Source of the DNA: Anaerolineae bacterium
GTDB taxonomy: Bacteria; Chloroflexota; Anaerolineae; Anaerolineales; Villigracilaceae
NCBI GenBank assembly: GCA_018645405.1
Contig: JABGOQ010000087.1
Coordinates: 17,286 to 81,285 of the forward strand
DNA length: 64,000 nt
Direction: 5' to 3'
This document shows positions 39,991 through 47,737 of this stretch, one piece after another (position 1 is the first letter of the stretch; each line of letters starts with the position of its first letter). Both the position numbers and the translations under genes were made by a program. The notes under the pieces were generated by a model. It saw only the letters and a list, made by a program, of their open reading frames with translations, was not told where the DNA came from and did no database searches.

Positions 39991-40518
39991 TTAGACCATT
40001 TCTTCAGCAATTTGCTTCAAGGAAACAGGAAAATAATTCCAACAGTCTATGCCTACATCCATACTTTTCATATGAGCAGAAAGTCCACAATGGGAATGTC
40101 CATAAAGATGCCAACTTCCATAATGGGAACGATCCCAAACCTGCATCGAATAATGACATAAGACAATCAAATGTGAACGTCCAAAGATGCTGACTTTAAT
40201 CGTTTCCAAGGGCGACAAAACCTCAACAGGATGCCTAGATTTGGAGATATATTCTCCCTTCGACATCCACTGTTTATCATGCCCACCTGGAATAATTGAG
40301 ATTTTCCCATTAAGACGAGAAAAATAAGCCGTAGCCTGTTCTTCTCCTCCAAGCGTAAAATCGCCTAAGTGGTAAATATTATCATTTGGACTTACAACTT
40401 GATTCCAATTTGCTATTAAACCCTCATCCATTTCCGAGCGAGAAGTGTAGGGACGATCGCAGTATTTGATGATATTGGCATGTCCAAAATGTGTGTCTGA
40501 AGTAAACCAAATGCCCAT
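39991..40518 (-). CDS. Calcineurin-like metallophosphoesterase
   Basis: 175 residues. Metal-ligand motifs of the YfcE/MJ0936-like group: SDTHFGHANII, IYHLGDFTLG, a variant third motif PGGHDKQW (usually GNHD), and HLYGHSHCG. Such enzymes hydrolyse phosphodiesters or phosphomonoesters; the substrate is unknown. Its start is three bases after the SWIM gene stop, so it is the last gene of the SNF2-SWIM unit. Confidence 0.9.
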   Translation of the reverse strand: MGIWFTSDTHFGHANIIKYCDRPYTSRSEMDEGLIANWNQVVSPNDNIYHLGDFTLGGEEQATAYFSRLNGKISIIPGGHDKQWMSKGEYISKSRHPVEVLSPLETIKVSIFGRSHLIVLCHYSMQVWDRSHYGSWHLYGHSHCGLSAHMKSMDVGIDCWNYFPVSLKQIAEEMV

Positions 40519-40521
40519 TTT

Positions 40522-41370
40522 TCAACTTCTCTCCCCATACGCCAACTCCACCGCCCTCTCACTAATTTTAGAATAAGCATTTTCTAGCAAGGCTTCAATC
40601 CCTGGTTTTGGCACAAAGCTCGCATCTCCTAGTCGTTTGAGCAGGGGTGTTTTGATGGCAGGATTCTGTATACGCACAGAAAATGTGTCCAGCGGCGCGC
40701 CAAGTTGAAAAAAGGTCGAGACGCTTTCATCCAATGGGATAATTTCCTCATCTACTTCTTCCTCGGCAAAATCATCTTCCCCCGCCCTACGTTCCCGAAG
40801 AGCGGACATGACTTCATCTTGGGTGCGCCCCCTTAGACGGAAGATGAGAAAAGGGTCTTCGTCAAAACGCTCGCCCAAAATATAATGTGCCGCGGCGATA
40901 TGCTTACAGGGATTTGCATAATCGGGGCAAGAACACTCTGTATATAAATCGCCGCGCTTTTTGGGGAATAAACTTGCACCAGCTTCTTCAAAGGCTTCTT
41001 CTATATCTTGGGGCATCTCACCAGCCAAAAGTTGCGCGGTGAATATGGCTTGTTCGGCGAGTGTGTCTATCGCTTCTTCCCATTGAGCGTCTGTCAGAGA
41101 AGTGATATTGATTGTTACTTTATAGGCCTTTCTGCGCGAGCCTTGCACCTTTGCCAGAACGCCATCTTTCTTTTCATCAACCGAGATGACCTGCCCTTTG
41201 CGTGCGTAGGTGCGACCACGCCCCAGCCTACCCGAATCGACGAGACGCTCTAAAGCAGAAATCCATTGTTGCGCCCACCAACTGGATGCAAAAGCACCGC
41301 GTTTACTGCGTGCTTTGATGCCGTCTTCCACTTCTTTTGCTTTTGTTGGCTTAAAATAATAATAAGACAT
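40522..41370 (-). CDS. SWIM zinc-finger protein
   Basis: 282 residues, ATG preceded by GAGAGG. The SWIM motif CxCx(n)CxH is intact in ECSCPDYANPCKHIAAAHY (about residues 143-160). Around it are FASSWWAQQWISALERLVDSGRLGRGRTYARKGQV at the N-terminus and FLIFRLRGRTQDEVMSALRERR after it, the standard layout of the bacterial SWIM proteins encoded beside SNF2 helicases. SWIM domains bind DNA or proteins. It lies between the SNF2 gene and the phosphoesterase gene, all on one strand. Confidence 0.93.
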   Translation of the reverse strand: MSYYYFKPTKAKEVEDGIKARSKRGAFASSWWAQQWISALERLVDSGRLGRGRTYARKGQVISVDEKKDGVLAKVQGSRRKAYKVTINITSLTDAQWEEAIDTLAEQAIFTAQLLAGEMPQDIEEAFEEAGASLFPKKRGDLYTECSCPDYANPCKHIAAAHYILGERFDEDPFLIFRLRGRTQDEVMSALRERRAGEDDFAEEEVDEEIIPLDESVSTFFQLGAPLDTFSVRIQNPAIKTPLLKRLGDASFVPKPGIEALLENAYSKISERAVELAYGERS

Positions 41371-41382
41371 AGAACCTCTCTT

Positions 41383-41488
41383 TTTTTGTACACGGAGTTA
41401 CGCGGATTGCACGGAGAAAAACCTTTTTGTTTTTTTTCGTAACTTTCAAATCTTTTTCCGTGTCTTCCGTGCAATCCGTGTACAAAAA
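41383..41488. repeat. Inverted-repeat element between the SNF2 and SWIM genes
   Basis: TTTTTGTACACGGA (41383-41396) pairs with TCCGTGTACAAAAA (41475-41488); inside, CGGATTGCACGGA (41403-41415) pairs with TCCGTGCAATCCG (41466-41478). The arms are built from a repeated GTACACGGATTGCACGGA-type unit, so this looks like a small non-coding mobile or REP-type element. Confidence 0.6.
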
Positions 41489-41491
41489 TCT

Positions 41492-44400
41492 TTAAAATTT
41501 CCTCAAGCTAACTGCTTTTCGTAGCTCGTCTGTACTCATTTCAGTCATCCACTTTTCACCTGAGCCGACTACCGCATCTGCCAAGGCTTTCTTGGATTCG
41601 ATCATATCGTCAATCATCTCTTCGAGCGTCCCCGTCGTTACAAATTTATGCACCTGCACATTTTGTTTCTGCCCAATTCTAAAAACACGATCCGTTGCCT
41701 GATTTTCAACAGCCGGATTCCACCAACGGTCAAAATGGAAAACGTGATTTGCGCGGGTCAAGTTCAAACCCGTTCCGCCCGCCTTGAGCGATAAAATGAA
41801 AATTGACGGGGCAGAATCATCTTCTTGAAAACGGCGCACCATTTCATCGCGTTTCTTCGCGGGCGTGCCGCCATGCAAAAATTGAGTTGCTACGCCAAAA
41901 TGTTTTGGCAAATAATCTGTCAAAATTCCGCCCATTTCGGTAAATTGCGTGAAAATCAAGGCACGGTCACCTCGCTCCAAAATTTCTTCGAGCAGCTCGC
42001 CCAAACGTTCCAGCTTTCCACTGCGATTATCGAGTGAAACGCTTCCCGCCTTTTTGCCCGTCTGATGCAAATACTGCACGGGATGATTACAAATCTGCTT
42101 CAACTGCATTAGCATACTCAGCACCAGCCCCTTCCGCTTCATCCCCTCGTCTTTCGCAATATCCTCCATCGCATCCTGCACAACTGCTTCATATAAAGTT
42201 GCCTGTTCTTCGGTCAGCGAGCAATAAACCTTCGTTTCCACCTTCTCAGGCAAATCGTCAATCACGGTCGGGTCGGTTTTTACGCGCCGCAAGATAAATG
42301 GCGTGGTCAGTTGCCGCAATTGCGCCACCGCTTCTTTATTTTGATAACGCTCAATCGGCAGAGAAAATTTCTCTCGAAACGCCTTTCTACTCCCTAAATA
42401 GCCGGGATTCAAAAATTGCATAATCGACCATAATTCTGAAAGCCGATTTTCGACCGGTGTCCCCGTCAGCGCAATTCTGAAGCTCGCATCAATTTTTTTG
42501 ATTTCCTGCGTTTGTCTCGCCCCGGGATTTTTGATATTTTGCGCCTCATCCAAAATTACTGCCAACCATTGAATTTTTTGGATGGATTTAGCATCTATAC
42601 GCGCCAGCGGATAACTGGTCAGCACCACATCTTTATCTTGGATAGCTTCTCGGAACGCCCCTGATTTGAGCCTGCTTGCCCCCCGATGGACATAAGTCTG
42701 TAAATTAGGCGCGAATCTGCCAATCTCCCGCTCCCAATTCGTGACGACCGAAGTCGGCGCGATTAATAAGGCGGGCGCAGAGAGTTTGCCATTCAGCTCT
42801 TTTTCGCGCATCAACAAAGCAATGGTCTGGATCGTTTTTCCCAGCCCCATATCATCTGCTAAACACGCGCCCATTCCCCATTTACGCAGAAATGCCAACC
42901 ACGAATAACCATATTGTTGATAGGGACGTAATGTCCCATCCAAACCTGCTGGCTGGGCTAATTCTTCCAGCTTTTCCGATTTTTCAAAGCTCTCCATCAA
43001 TTCTTTAAACCAGCCATCTGTTTCTACTTGGCTTATTTTTAATCCGCCCGCGGATTCTTCACCGCCTAACCCTAAACGCATCGCTTCGAGCAGAGTCATT
43101 TCACCTTCAAATTGCTGCTTTTTCCAAAAGGCTATCGCCGCTTCAATTTCTTCTGCATTCAACGTGACCCATTCCCCACGAATTTGTACCAGCGGAGATT
43201 TTAGATTTGCGAGAGCTTTAAATTCTTCTTCTGTCAGTTCTGTGTCGCCAAGAGAAAGTTGCCATTGATAGCTGATCAGATTTTGCAATGTCATCTTTCC
43301 CGGCGCAACTTTATCTTTACTCGTTTTTAATTTGGCTTTTACGCCCAATTTTGCCCCTTGCCTATTCCACCACGGCGGGACAAGAATCCCAAAGCCTGCG
43401 CCTTCTAAAATGGGCGCGGTTTCTCGCAAAAAAGAATAGGCATTTTGCGTATCTATGCTCAACTCTGTGGGGACTTTGCTCTTTAAACTCTTTGTGATTG
43501 GCGGGAAAAGCCGCGCCGCGTAACCCAAGCCAGTGAGCAATTTCTCTTGCGGCTGCTCAAAACGATGTACCAAGCGCGTTAATGCACCCTTTGATTTTTT
43601 CCAAACTTCATTGGCGGGGATCAGCAAACTGGAATCGTCTTTTGCCTGAATTAGATAATGCAAATTCCACGCGCCCTTTTCTGAAACGGGTGCTTCCAAA
43701 CGAAATGCGATGCGTGAAGTTGCATCCCCCGCAACATGCAGATTTCGCATCCACGCGCGATGACTGGGTTTCAGCAAACGAATTTGTTTCGGAGAAAGTT
43801 GAATGGCAGGGTTTTCTTCAAATAATGCAGAGAGCCAATGAGAAGCAGGCTCACTTTCAGGTTTTGGTGTAGCATCTTTCCCCCAAATACGAGCGAGAGA
43901 ATCGCAGAAGGTGTTCAGAAAGCTGGTAAGCAAATTTCGCGAAGAGATTTCTGGGAATTCTGCTCTGCACAAAGGCGGCATTGCTTTTTCTAGTAACGAT
44001 AGTCGTTGAGCATCGTGCGGACTATCTAAAACGGGTAGCCAGCGCGCATCTTTTCCCTCAATGATGGGGATGAGCTTTTGCGCGGACAGGGTCTCTAAAG
44101 CCAGAGACGCGACTCTGCTCCAGAAAATGGTAACAAGCCCAACTTCCACGTGCGTTCCGTCTAGGATTGGTTGGGGTGCAGATAATTGTTGGAGAAGGGC
44201 AATCGCATCTAAAGCTGGCACCCAGATTGCATCCACATTAAAAGGATAGAGTGTTTTTTCTGTGGAAGGAAGTGTCCAATTATGAATAAGTTGTGGGGAG
44301 GGAGCGGGGATGCCTTTGGCTTCGGGGAGCTGAAGGGTGATGGTGCGTTTTTCGCCTTCGATATTTGGCGCAACAGCATAAGGGTGCGGTTTCGGCTTGG

Positions 44401-44527
44401 GGATTTTCGCCACACGCCCGCGCCTTAGCGGAGGCTGAGGCGCATCGGGCGTTTCTGCCCAAAAGAAGATGCCGCTGGGGTCGTCGGCTTTCTGCGGTGG
44501 TTGATAGTGGGCGTGGATTATGTTCAT
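41492..44527 (-). CDS. SNF2-family helicase (HepA-like)
   Basis: 1011 residues. The C-terminal half is a full SNF2 ATPase: Walker A LADDMGLGKTIQT (about residue 560), Walker B VILDEAQNIKN (about 657), ALTGTPVENRLSELWSIMQFLNPG, and the second lobe with ALIFTQFTEMG, LHGGTPAKKRDEMV, LKAGGTGLNLTRANHVFHFDRWWNPAVENQATDRVFRIGQ. The N-terminal half is the region typical of bacterial SNF2 proteins paired with SWIM proteins. It translocates on duplex DNA using ATP; a role in transcription recycling or repair is a family guess. Starts five bases after the small zinc-ribbon-like gene. Confidence 0.95.
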   Translation of the reverse strand: MNIIHAHYQPPQKADDPSGIFFWAETPDAPQPPLRRGRVAKIPKPKPHPYAVAPNIEGEKRTITLQLPEAKGIPAPSPQLIHNWTLPSTEKTLYPFNVDAIWVPALDAIALLQQLSAPQPILDGTHVEVGLVTIFWSRVASLALETLSAQKLIPIIEGKDARWLPVLDSPHDAQRLSLLEKAMPPLCRAEFPEISSRNLLTSFLNTFCDSLARIWGKDATPKPESEPASHWLSALFEENPAIQLSPKQIRLLKPSHRAWMRNLHVAGDATSRIAFRLEAPVSEKGAWNLHYLIQAKDDSSLLIPANEVWKKSKGALTRLVHRFEQPQEKLLTGLGYAARLFPPITKSLKSKVPTELSIDTQNAYSFLRETAPILEGAGFGILVPPWWNRQGAKLGVKAKLKTSKDKVAPGKMTLQNLISYQWQLSLGDTELTEEEFKALANLKSPLVQIRGEWVTLNAEEIEAAIAFWKKQQFEGEMTLLEAMRLGLGGEESAGGLKISQVETDGWFKELMESFEKSEKLEELAQPAGLDGTLRPYQQYGYSWLAFLRKWGMGACLADDMGLGKTIQTIALLMREKELNGKLSAPALLIAPTSVVTNWEREIGRFAPNLQTYVHRGASRLKSGAFREAIQDKDVVLTSYPLARIDAKSIQKIQWLAVILDEAQNIKNPGARQTQEIKKIDASFRIALTGTPVENRLSELWSIMQFLNPGYLGSRKAFREKFSLPIERYQNKEAVAQLRQLTTPFILRRVKTDPTVIDDLPEKVETKVYCSLTEEQATLYEAVVQDAMEDIAKDEGMKRKGLVLSMLMQLKQICNHPVQYLHQTGKKAGSVSLDNRSGKLERLGELLEEILERGDRALIFTQFTEMGGILTDYLPKHFGVATQFLHGGTPAKKRDEMVRRFQEDDSAPSIFILSLKAGGTGLNLTRANHVFHFDRWWNPAVENQATDRVFRIGQKQNVQVHKFVTTGTLEEMIDDMIESKKALADAVVGSGEKWMTEMSTDELRKAVSLRKF

Positions 44528-44951
44528 AGTTTTTATCGGTAGGCGGGTTTGATATCAAAACGCTCTTTGAAATCATGCACATTTTCTTGAGCGTTCCCCA
44601 TATTTAGCGGTTCTTTATTCCGTTTGCGCCAAGCCGAAGGAGAAAGTGTGCCGAGAACCAGATATTCGTTCCCGACAATTTCTGGGCGGTCTTCCCTGTG
44701 GGATAATACCAACGAAGTTTCCAATTCGTCTTGATGAACGATCAAAAGATCACACTTTGGGCAGTAGCGGCAACGTTTATTGATTGTGGTTGGATGCTCA
44801 GGGTAAACATGGACGAATAAAGGAACTTTGCGAATCAATGTTTTGCCTGAACATCTCAGACAAGATGAAAATCTCACATCTTGATAGGGATTTAAGATAA
44901 ACTTGTATTTCGGTGGCAATTTTCCGAATTGCGCTTTTGATTTTTTCCTAG

Positions 44952-46133
44952 CGACATGACAGTTTCCCTCATCGATAAGAACAGAGGGAAAAATGAACAA
45001 GACCAGCATTTGTTATCGCCCTTTCGATAAGTCTCATCCCAATTTGGAAAAGACTTAGGTCTCGCCGTGATTTGACATCCACAAGATGTCGCTTTCCAGT
45101 ATGAATTGCATAAGTACCTGTAGAAATCAACCATAGATACAAAAAGGCAACTGCTAAAGTCAGCCGAGAAAGCCGCAGAAAGCTTCGCAACATAGAGCTT
45201 TCCAAATCAAAGCCATGCTTCTTCATATCACCGAACATTTCTTCAATCCAGACACGTCTTTTGTAATAGCTCAATACGCTTTTGGTGTTTGGAAAATTTG
45301 TAGCTAAACACCAAGGTTCCTTTTCGCCAATCTTCCAGTAAGCGAGGAGGTTCACCGTATATTTTTTAGATTGTGTGTAGCAAACATCTTCAAGCCAAAC
45401 TCGTTGTCCTGCCTTCTCAACAAAATCTCCAAAGGCTTTCCATTGGCTTTCTCCTTTTGGGAGCACGAGAGTATCTGTCTTTTGGCGGAAAACATAGAAC
45501 CAGCCCCAATTATCCAGTTCTTTGAGCACTTTTACAGAGCCAAACTCAGTATCTCCTACCAAAATCACCCTTGTACCTTCTGGGATAAGTTTCCTGATGT
45601 ACGAAAACAAAGCTAATTGTTTACTGCCCGTGCTATGCCCACGCACATGTTTGACCCATGTCCAAGCAATGGGAACTGCTCTTCTGCGATAGGCTAAACT
45701 AACCATCAAGAGTTGATGGGCAAAGCCTACTTTCGTACCATCTACGATCAAACGAATTTCTCCGAGGTTAGCAAACTGTGCTTCTAACCATTGCAGAGCT
45801 ACTGGCTTATACCACTGACGTACCCTTACTGAAGGGTTAGCTAAAAAACGAGATAAGCGACGAGTGATACTCAGTAGTTTTGCTTGACCAGGGACTTTCC
45901 CTGCTATTCTGCTCAAATACACAGAGCGGCTTTGATAAAGGCCGAGCATTAGCCAGACAAAATTCTGAATTTGAGTGATGCGAAACTTTGGATGCAGTTC
46001 ACGAATTTGCTGAATCCATGTATCATTGAGTTGGTTGATTGGCATTGCTTTCTCCGGGTTCTTGTTTTGTAGAGAAAACAACTTTACTCGATTTTGCCTG
46101 CCAATCAACCCTTATTCTTAAACTGTCATGTGC
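44952..46133 (-). mobile_element. Insertion sequence, IS4/IS701-like, 1182 bp
   Basis: Ends CGACATGACAGTTT (left) and AAACTGTCATGTGC (right) are inverted repeats matching at 12 of 14 positions. Both sides are flanked by CTAG (44948-44951 and 46134-46137), a 4-bp target duplication of the YTAR type known for IS701. Inside is one transposase gene. It is inserted in the small gene upstream of SNF2. Confidence 0.85.
44969..46045 (-). CDS. DDE transposase (IS4-like)
   Basis: 358 residues from the ATG at 46045 (CGGAG upstream; the frame is open to 46108 without a site). Catalytic residues appear intact: first Asp in LIVDGTKVG, second Asp in VGDTEFGS, and Glu in the Y(2)R(3)E(6)K motif YYKRRVWIEEMFGDMKKHG. 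These are hallmarks of the IS4 superfamily. The CTAG duplication points to the IS701 type, but I cannot settle the family by eye. The copy looks potentially active. Confidence 0.9.
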   Translation of the reverse strand: MPINQLNDTWIQQIRELHPKFRITQIQNFVWLMLGLYQSRSVYLSRIAGKVPGQAKLLSITRRLSRFLANPSVRVRQWYKPVALQWLEAQFANLGEIRLIVDGTKVGFAHQLLMVSLAYRRRAVPIAWTWVKHVRGHSTGSKQLALFSYIRKLIPEGTRVILVGDTEFGSVKVLKELDNWGWFYVFRQKTDTLVLPKGESQWKAFGDFVEKAGQRVWLEDVCYTQSKKYTVNLLAYWKIGEKEPWCLATNFPNTKSVLSYYKRRVWIEEMFGDMKKHGFDLESSMLRSFLRLSRLTLAVAFLYLWLISTGTYAIHTGKRHLVDVKSRRDLSLFQIGMRLIERAITNAGLVHFSLCSYR

Positions 46134-46198
46134 CTAGATTTTTTCTTTTTACGCATATTTTTCTCTCTTTTTTCAAGTCTATCACAAAAGGATTTCCC

Positions 46199-47338
46199 AT
46201 GAGCGAATATCAATACTACGAATGGCAAAGGCTCGAAAGCCCACTGGCGATTGCTGAGCAAAATGCTGTAGATGCCTTATCCAGCCATATTGAAGTTAGT
46301 TCTATGCAGGCGAGCGTTTCTTATAACTGGAGCAGCTTTAGCCATGACCCAATGAAGGTTTTGGCAAAATACTTCGATTCCTATCTTTATTTTGCCAACT
46401 GGGGAAGTTATGATTTGGCGTTTAGTTTCCCCAAAGGGCTGATTGATGCCGCGCCTCTCGAAGTTTATTTTGATGAAGATCACGTCAACATCACGGTCAT
46501 TGAAGATAGGCTAATTTTGAAATTCGGGAAGCAAGATGAGGAGGGCTATGGCGGTGATTATGCAGAACAGGGGTATCTTTCCACCCTGTCACGCCTGCGT
46601 GACGACATCATTCAGGGAGATTATCGCGTCCTCTACATTGCTTGGCTTAACGCCATGTCAGAGCGATCTTCTTGGTACGAAGAAGATGAAGATGACCCCG
46701 AAAATTTTTACCAAGACCCTGAACCGCCTATCCCTGCTGGATTGAATAAACTCACGCTACCTTTGCAGACTTTTGTGGATGCTTTCGAAGTTGACCCTTT
46801 CCTTGTCTCTGCCGCAGCCGAACGTAGCCCCAACTTGCTACCGTTAAAGAAGACAGCTTTTGATTCGGTGATAAACAACCTTTCCCGCCAAGAAACAAAC
46901 AACTTCCTGCTAAAAATCGCCAACGCAGAGCCGGGGGCAGTGGCATCTTTGCGTAAAAAATTGCGTTCTTTTGATAAACCAAGTGAAACTGTAAAAACCA
47001 AGCCACGTACGATTGGTGAATTGCTCAAAAGAGCCGAAGAACTTGAAGAAATTGAAAATAAACGCTTGGCAGAGGAAGTGCATAAGAAATATATCGCTCG
47101 CATGAAAAAACTGGAGAAAGACGAAGACAAACTTTGGCTAAGCGTGGAAAGGATTCTCGCTGGCGGGGCTAAAGCCAAACTTTACGACGAAGCGACTGTA
47201 GTGCTTGAAAGCCTCCATGAGTTGGCAGAATTTAAAGGGGAAGGATTTCGTTTCAAAACGCAGATTCGGGCATTTGCAAAGCAGTATGATCGGCGTTTGG
47301 CTTTGATTGAGCGTTGGAAGAAGAGAAATTGGATTTAG
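46199..47338 (+). CDS. Protein of unknown function near the SNF2-SWIM unit
   Basis: 379 residues from the ATG at 46199 with AAAGGA upstream; an in-frame ATG at 46094 starts inside the insertion sequence and is rejected. No signal peptide. The N-terminal 140 residues are beta-rich (ASVSYNWSSFSHDPMKVLAK, YDLAFSFPKGLIDAAPLEVY), then an acidic stretch (WYEEDEDDPENFYQD). Residues about 250-345 form a charged helical or coiled-coil region (LLKRAEELEEIENKRLAEEVHKKYIARMKKLEKDED). No family was recognised. It is divergent from the interrupted small gene with only 42 bases between their ATGs. Confidence 0.75.
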   Translation: MSEYQYYEWQRLESPLAIAEQNAVDALSSHIEVSSMQASVSYNWSSFSHDPMKVLAKYFDSYLYFANWGSYDLAFSFPKGLIDAAPLEVYFDEDHVNITVIEDRLILKFGKQDEEGYGGDYAEQGYLSTLSRLRDDIIQGDYRVLYIAWLNAMSERSSWYEEDEDDPENFYQDPEPPIPAGLNKLTLPLQTFVDAFEVDPFLVSAAAERSPNLLPLKKTAFDSVINNLSRQETNNFLLKIANAEPGAVASLRKKLRSFDKPSETVKTKPRTIGELLKRAEELEEIENKRLAEEVHKKYIARMKKLEKDEDKLWLSVERILAGGAKAKLYDEATVVLESLHELAEFKGEGFRFKTQIRAFAKQYDRRLALIERWKKRNWI

Positions 47339-47422
47339 TTTCTGACAATGAAGCATGAGAGAAAGCGGCTACAAAGAAATCAAAACCTGCCCAGCGCGGT
47401 AGAAACCGTGTACACGGGCATA

Positions 47423-47539
47423 TATCATCGCATTTTGAAATTATCTCGGGCAAATGCAGATTTCGCAAGGGAGGAGAATGTCCAATCCACGCATTTGGCG
47501 GAAGCATTGCAGTATAAACCGAAGGGGGTGATGGTTTAG
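47423..47539 (+). pseudogene. comM: Remnant of the C-terminus of a ComM/YifB Mg-chelatase-like ATPase
   Basis: YHRILKLSRANADFAREENV and the following STHLAEALQYKPK match the very end of ComM/YifB proteins (usually YHRILKVARTIADLxG...IxxxHLAEALQYRP). The rest of that ~500-residue gene is missing: the sequence immediately upstream (47348-47422) is open but unrelated. It is a decayed 39-codon fragment. The remainder of 47340-47640 holds no intact gene that I can see. Confidence 0.8.
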
Positions 47540-47648
47540 CGGGGAGATGTTGGGGACAGAAGATGTTTGACGTTGATAACCAAGCCCAAAACACGCGCGG
47601 AGCGGTTTCTCATCCCCATTAATATAGAAATAGTGTCGAATATCATGC

Positions 47649-47677
47649 TTGACAAAATGCCCTTGATTTTGTAATAT
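47649..47677 (+). promoter_or_regulatory. Strong sigma70-type promoter of the LacI-family gene
   Basis: TTGACA at 47649-47654, exactly 17 bases, TAATAT at 47672-47677. The predicted start of transcription is near 47684, eight bases before the operator. Confidence 0.8.
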
Positions 47678-47691
47678 AGTGTTACATGTTT

Positions 47692-47707
47692 GTGTGAGCG
47701 GTCACAC
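47692..47707. promoter_or_regulatory. Operator 1 of the LacI-family regulator
   Basis: GTGTGAGCGGTCACAC, a palindrome with a central CG, placed just after the predicted transcription start. Its core TGTGAGCGGTCACA is the exact reverse complement of the core at 48761-48774, supporting a shared repressor and autoregulation. Confidence 0.8.
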
Positions 47708-47737
47708 TCCTGTTTATTACACTACTTAATTAAAATT

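Larger units (their letters stand above)
44533..46156 (-). pseudogene. Small zinc-ribbon-like gene split at codon 8 by an insertion sequence
   Basis: The body of the gene is 44533-44947 (RKKSKAQFGKLPPKYKF onward). On the far side of the insertion, 46156-46134 reads ATG CGT AAA AAG AAA AAA TCT AG. Joining the two at the duplicated CTAG gives one frame of about 146 residues beginning MRKKKKSRKKSKAQFGK. It has cysteine pairs in SSCLRCSG and RYCPKCDLL, suggesting a zinc ribbon. No ATG now serves the remaining body. It is the first gene of the unit that continues with SNF2, SWIM and the phosphoesterase, so the insertion may affect their expression, although the transposase is read in the same direction. 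Function unknown. Confidence 0.75.

Noticed and set aside
44892..45009. Treating the split small gene as a complete 158-residue protein starting at 45009
   Set aside because: The first 20 or so residues would be encoded by the insertion sequence; the CTAG duplication shows that the true start is at 46156.
46094..46198. Longer start for the 379-residue gene at 46094
   Set aside because: This start is within the insertion sequence; the ATG at 46199 has AAAGGA and lies outside it.
47253..47594. 113-codon minus-strand frame over the comM remnant
   Set aside because: It overlaps the end of the 379-residue gene, is rich in Pro/Cys/His without pattern, and has no ribosome site.
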